Shown one piece after another: positions 61,658 through 64,000 of a DNA stretch of 64,000 bases. The position numbers and the translations under genes were made by a program. The stretch spans positions 744,001 to 808,000 of the forward strand of contig NZ_JAVTSS010000001.1 in the NCBI RefSeq assembly GCF_032678705.1, read 5' to 3'. The notes below the pieces were generated by a model, which saw only the letters and a program-made list of their open reading frames with translations, was not told the DNA's origin and made no database searches. How positions within the stretch are numbered: position 1 is the first letter of the stretch; the number at the start of each line of letters is the position of its first letter. The DNA is from Pedobacter frigiditerrae. GTDB taxonomy: Bacteria; Bacteroidota; Bacteroidia; Sphingobacteriales; Sphingobacteriaceae.

Positions 61658-62125
61658 CTACAGCTTCGCATCATTCACTTCAATCCAATGCCCATCGGGG
61701 TCTTGTAAGTAGAGTTGGTGAACACCATCTGGGCGAAGGGTAACTTCACTAATTACCTTGTTGAAGCTCATATAGGTTATCTTTTGCGCTTTCAGCTTTT
61801 TGATAAAGATCTCAATGGATGGGGTGCTAAAACATAAATGTTCTTCAATGAAATAATTGCCCTTGGTTTTGGCGCCTGATATAATGTGGAGAGCTGAATT
61901 TAGGCCTAGGCTAAACCAAGTATGTTTTTGGTCGTTAAAGGGATTAGGTATTTCTTTTAGGTCAAAAAAATCACGATAGAAGGTTGAGGCTATTTTGAGG
62001 TCGGCCACATAAAAAGCAATATGGTTTAAGCTTGCAGGTTTTGCTTGGGCATTGTCTTGAGCAAAAGAAGTAAAGGGAAAGCTAAGACAGCAGGTAATGG
62101 CAATAAGGAAGTGGCTTGATTTCAT
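61658..62125 (-). CDS. Exported VOC (glyoxalase/bleomycin resistance) family protein
   Basis: A 155-residue protein with a signal peptide of about 22 residues (ending TSFAQ), unusual for this normally cytosolic superfamily. The mature part is one vicinal-oxygen-chelate module pair: SLNHIAFYVADLKIASTFYRD with His35 as a probable metal ligand, then EHLCFSTPS and the end PDGHWIEVND with a Glu ligand. Substrate unknown. It is preceded on its minus strand by a 406-base gene-free stretch. Confidence 0.85.
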   Translation of the reverse strand: MKSSHFLIAITCCLSFPFTSFAQDNAQAKPASLNHIAFYVADLKIASTFYRDFFDLKEIPNPFNDQKHTWFSLGLNSALHIISGAKTKGNYFIEEHLCFSTPSIEIFIKKLKAQKITYMSFNKVISEVTLRPDGVHQLYLQDPDGHWIEVNDAKL

Positions 62126-62531
62126 ATGAGATTTTAAATGCTTTGGGAATAAATATAGTTAAATCTTAAATGATATCTGCCCAATTATTATCAGGACAGG
62201 CTCTCGCTGGCTGCGTTATATGACGATTCTTGTTTGAATTAAGAAATCCTTCGACAGGGTTAGGATGAAAAAACTACTTTAAGGTTAATTCTAAGGAGCT
62301 CTTTGTGTTCTAAGGTGGTAGAAAAGAATGTAAGATGGGAAATCTAATACGGAAAATGGAAAAATAACTATCATGTAAAACAAGCCATCATCACCTTAAT
62401 TAATAAAATTTCAACTGCTAAGATGTTCTTAGATGGTAAATTAGACGTATTTTCCTCATAACAGTACAGTACAGTTTTTTTAGATAAAATGGTCAGATTT
62501 AAGCTCAAAACCAAATAACCTAAGGACTACA
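62126..62531. other. Gene-free region before the GH2 gene
   Basis: A 406-base gap between divergent genes. It contains a short repeat CAGTACAGTACAGT near 62463 and a REP-like phrase GGACAGGCTCTCGCTGG near 62191. I found no consensus TAnnTTTG box close to the GH2 start and no RNA gene. Confidence 0.4.
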
Positions 62532-64000
62532 ATGATTACTTTAAAAAAGTCAATTTTCAGCGCTGTAATATTTATTTCGGTAAGCTTTTTTCCTCTACTA
62601 TCCTCGGCACAATTAACTAAATCTATTTTATTGGAAAATGGATGGAAGTTTTCAAAAGGAGATTTTCCTAGTGCTGCTCAAATTAATTTTAATGATAAAG
62701 CTTGGCAAACTGTAACTGTGCCACACGATTGGGCAATTTATGGGCCGTTTGATGAAAATAACGACTTGCAAATCACTAAGATTACTCAAAATAACGAAAC
62801 CAAGGAAACCAGAAAAACCGGTAGGACAGGTGCTTTACCTTATATGGGCATTGGCTGGTATCGTACCACATTTACAGTTCCTACAGTATCTAGTAATGAT
62901 GAAGTAACGCTAATGTTTGATGGGGTAATGAGCAATTCCTCCATCTATGTTAACGGTAAGGAAGTTGGCAATTGGCCTTATGGATATAGCTCTTTTCAAT
63001 TTAATATCTCGTCTTACATCATTAAGGGAAAGCCAAATACTTTAAGTGTTAGGGTTGATAATAAACCATTGTCATCTAGATGGTATCCTGGAGCAGGAAT
63101 TTATAGAAATGTACATTTGATTGTTAAAAATAAGACCAATCTTAAAACCTGGGGTACATTTGTCACAACACCAGAAATATCAGCCAATGCTGCAAAAGTA
63201 TATGTGAAAACGAAGTTATCTGATAGTTTGGTTAAAGGTTTTAAATTGGTTTATAATGTACTTGGCTCAAAAGGAGCATTGTTAATTAGTGGTTCTGCTG
63301 TAGATAAAAATGAAATAGATTTAAATCTTAAAAACCCGAAATTATGGTCGCCAGAAAGCCCAACGCTTTACACCTTGGTTACTAAATTATATTTAAACAA
63401 TGTATTAACCGATCAACAACAAACCAAGTTCGGTGTTAGAAAAGCTGAGTTTAAGCGTGAAACTGGCTTTTGGTTAAATGATAAAAATGTAAAGTTCAAA
63501 GGCGTTTGTTTACATCATGATTTAGGCCCACTGGGTACAGCGGTAAATGTTTCCGCCATGCGCCGACAATTAATTTTATTAAAAGATTTAGGCTGTAATT
63601 CGATTCGCACCTCACACAATCCGGTAGCACCTGAGTTTTTAGATTTATGCGATGAAATGGGATTTCTAGTAATCGAAGAGACATTTGATGAGTGGAAAAG
63701 AGGGAAAATGAAAAATGGTTATCATAACTTTTTCGATAAGTGGGCGGAGAAGGACGTAACCAATATGATTGAAAGAGACCGAAATCATCCAAGTATTATC
63801 ATGTGGAGTATCGGCAATGAAGTGCCTGACCAAGACAATAAAGAAGGTTATAAAATCATTACCTATCTTCAAGATATTTGCCACAAAGCAGACCCAACCA
63901 GATTGGTAACAGCTGGAATGGACCGTATTAATTCTGCATTAAAAAACAATTTTGCGGCTACTTTAGATGTTCCTGGATTTAATTACAAACCGAAACAATA
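62532..64000 (+). CDS. Glycoside hydrolase family 2 enzyme, 5' part (truncated by window)
   Basis: At least 489 residues, continuing beyond the window. A signal peptide of about 26 residues (ending SSAQ) predicts export. The order is a sugar-binding-like jelly-roll domain (about 34-215, with VPHDWAIYGPFD and SRWYPGAGIYRNVHL), an immunoglobulin-like domain (about 220-310) and the start of the TIM barrel. The acid/base Glu430 is in MWSIGNEVPD; the nucleophile must lie past the end. The set fits beta-galactosidase or beta-glucuronidase; the SHNP segment (RTSHNPVAPEF) is typical of both. A polysaccharide-use role is likely. Confidence 0.9.
   Translation, partial: MITLKKSIFSAVIFISVSFFPLLSSAQLTKSILLENGWKFSKGDFPSAAQINFNDKAWQTVTVPHDWAIYGPFDENNDLQITKITQNNETKETRKTGRTGALPYMGIGWYRTTFTVPTVSSNDEVTLMFDGVMSNSSIYVNGKEVGNWPYGYSSFQFNISSYIIKGKPNTLSVRVDNKPLSSRWYPGAGIYRNVHLIVKNKTNLKTWGTFVTTPEISANAAKVYVKTKLSDSLVKGFKLVYNVLGSKGALLISGSAVDKNEIDLNLKNPKLWSPESPTLYTLVTKLYLNNVLTDQQQTKFGVRKAEFKRETGFWLNDKNVKFKGVCLHHDLGPLGTAVNVSAMRRQLILLKDLGCNSIRTSHNPVAPEFLDLCDEMGFLVIEETFDEWKRGKMKNGYHNFFDKWAEKDVTNMIERDRNHPSIIMWSIGNEVPDQDNKEGYKIITYLQDICHKADPTRLVTAGMDRINSALKNNFAATLDVPGFNYKPKQ

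Overview
The window looks like the chromosome of a Bacteroidota, most likely Sphingobacteriaceae close to Pedobacter. The grounds are AT-rich DNA, promoters of the Bacteroidota TAnnTTTG type, start codons without clear Shine-Dalgarno sequences, and typical gene families (DUF4296, MutS2 with Smr, OmpP1/FadL, THUMP-like methyltransferase, Nfu, SusC/D-era carbohydrate genes). No sequence search was possible, so the genus is an inference.

Layout. (1) 28-11629 is one long plus-strand hexuronate catabolism cluster: uxaB, uxaA, kduI, an SDR oxidoreductase, uxaC, kdgK, eda, an ExuT-type transporter and a GapN-like aldehyde dehydrogenase. It takes galacturonate, and unsaturated uronates from pectin-like polymers, to KDG, KDPG, pyruvate and glyceraldehyde-3-phosphate. 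Uronate dehydratase UxuA and any regulator are not in the window. (2) 11736-23831 holds a possible small RNA, ubiX, mtaB, an exported 1600-residue TPR-CHAT protein, lgt, suhB, nfu and purB. (3) 23937-26432 is the most interesting locus: two small DSP-repeat lipoproteins, an ECF sigma factor, and a membrane protein that fuses a cytoplasmic anti-sigma-like segment to a periplasmic trypsin-like protease. Four copies of one promoter-like motif, GGTYACC-N14/15-GYATTAA, sit in front of these genes. (4) 26509-42778 is ordinary core metabolism: DUF72, 1-Cys peroxiredoxin, cold-shock protein, a minus-strand group with aspartate kinase, YggS, mutS2, a 3-oxoacid CoA-transferase pair, uridine kinase with a LysM protein, Dps and UbiD. 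(5) 43547-58400 carries envelope and housekeeping genes, including an operon SPFH protein - PH-like membrane protein - 59-residue Arc-type DNA-binding protein. (6) 58530-64000 has a PgpH-type HD hydrolase, tRNA-Ser(GCT), two tandem identical tRNA-Pro(TGG) genes, a VOC protein and the 5' part of a glycoside hydrolase family 2 gene that runs off the end.

Intergenic regions are rich in structure: intrinsic terminators, REP-like elements with inverted ends, a hairpin array, a helically phased 11-bp repeat, and a recurring class of 'word' repeats in which a short phrase is repeated and inverted between genes. No insertion sequence, prophage, integrase or CRISPR array was seen.
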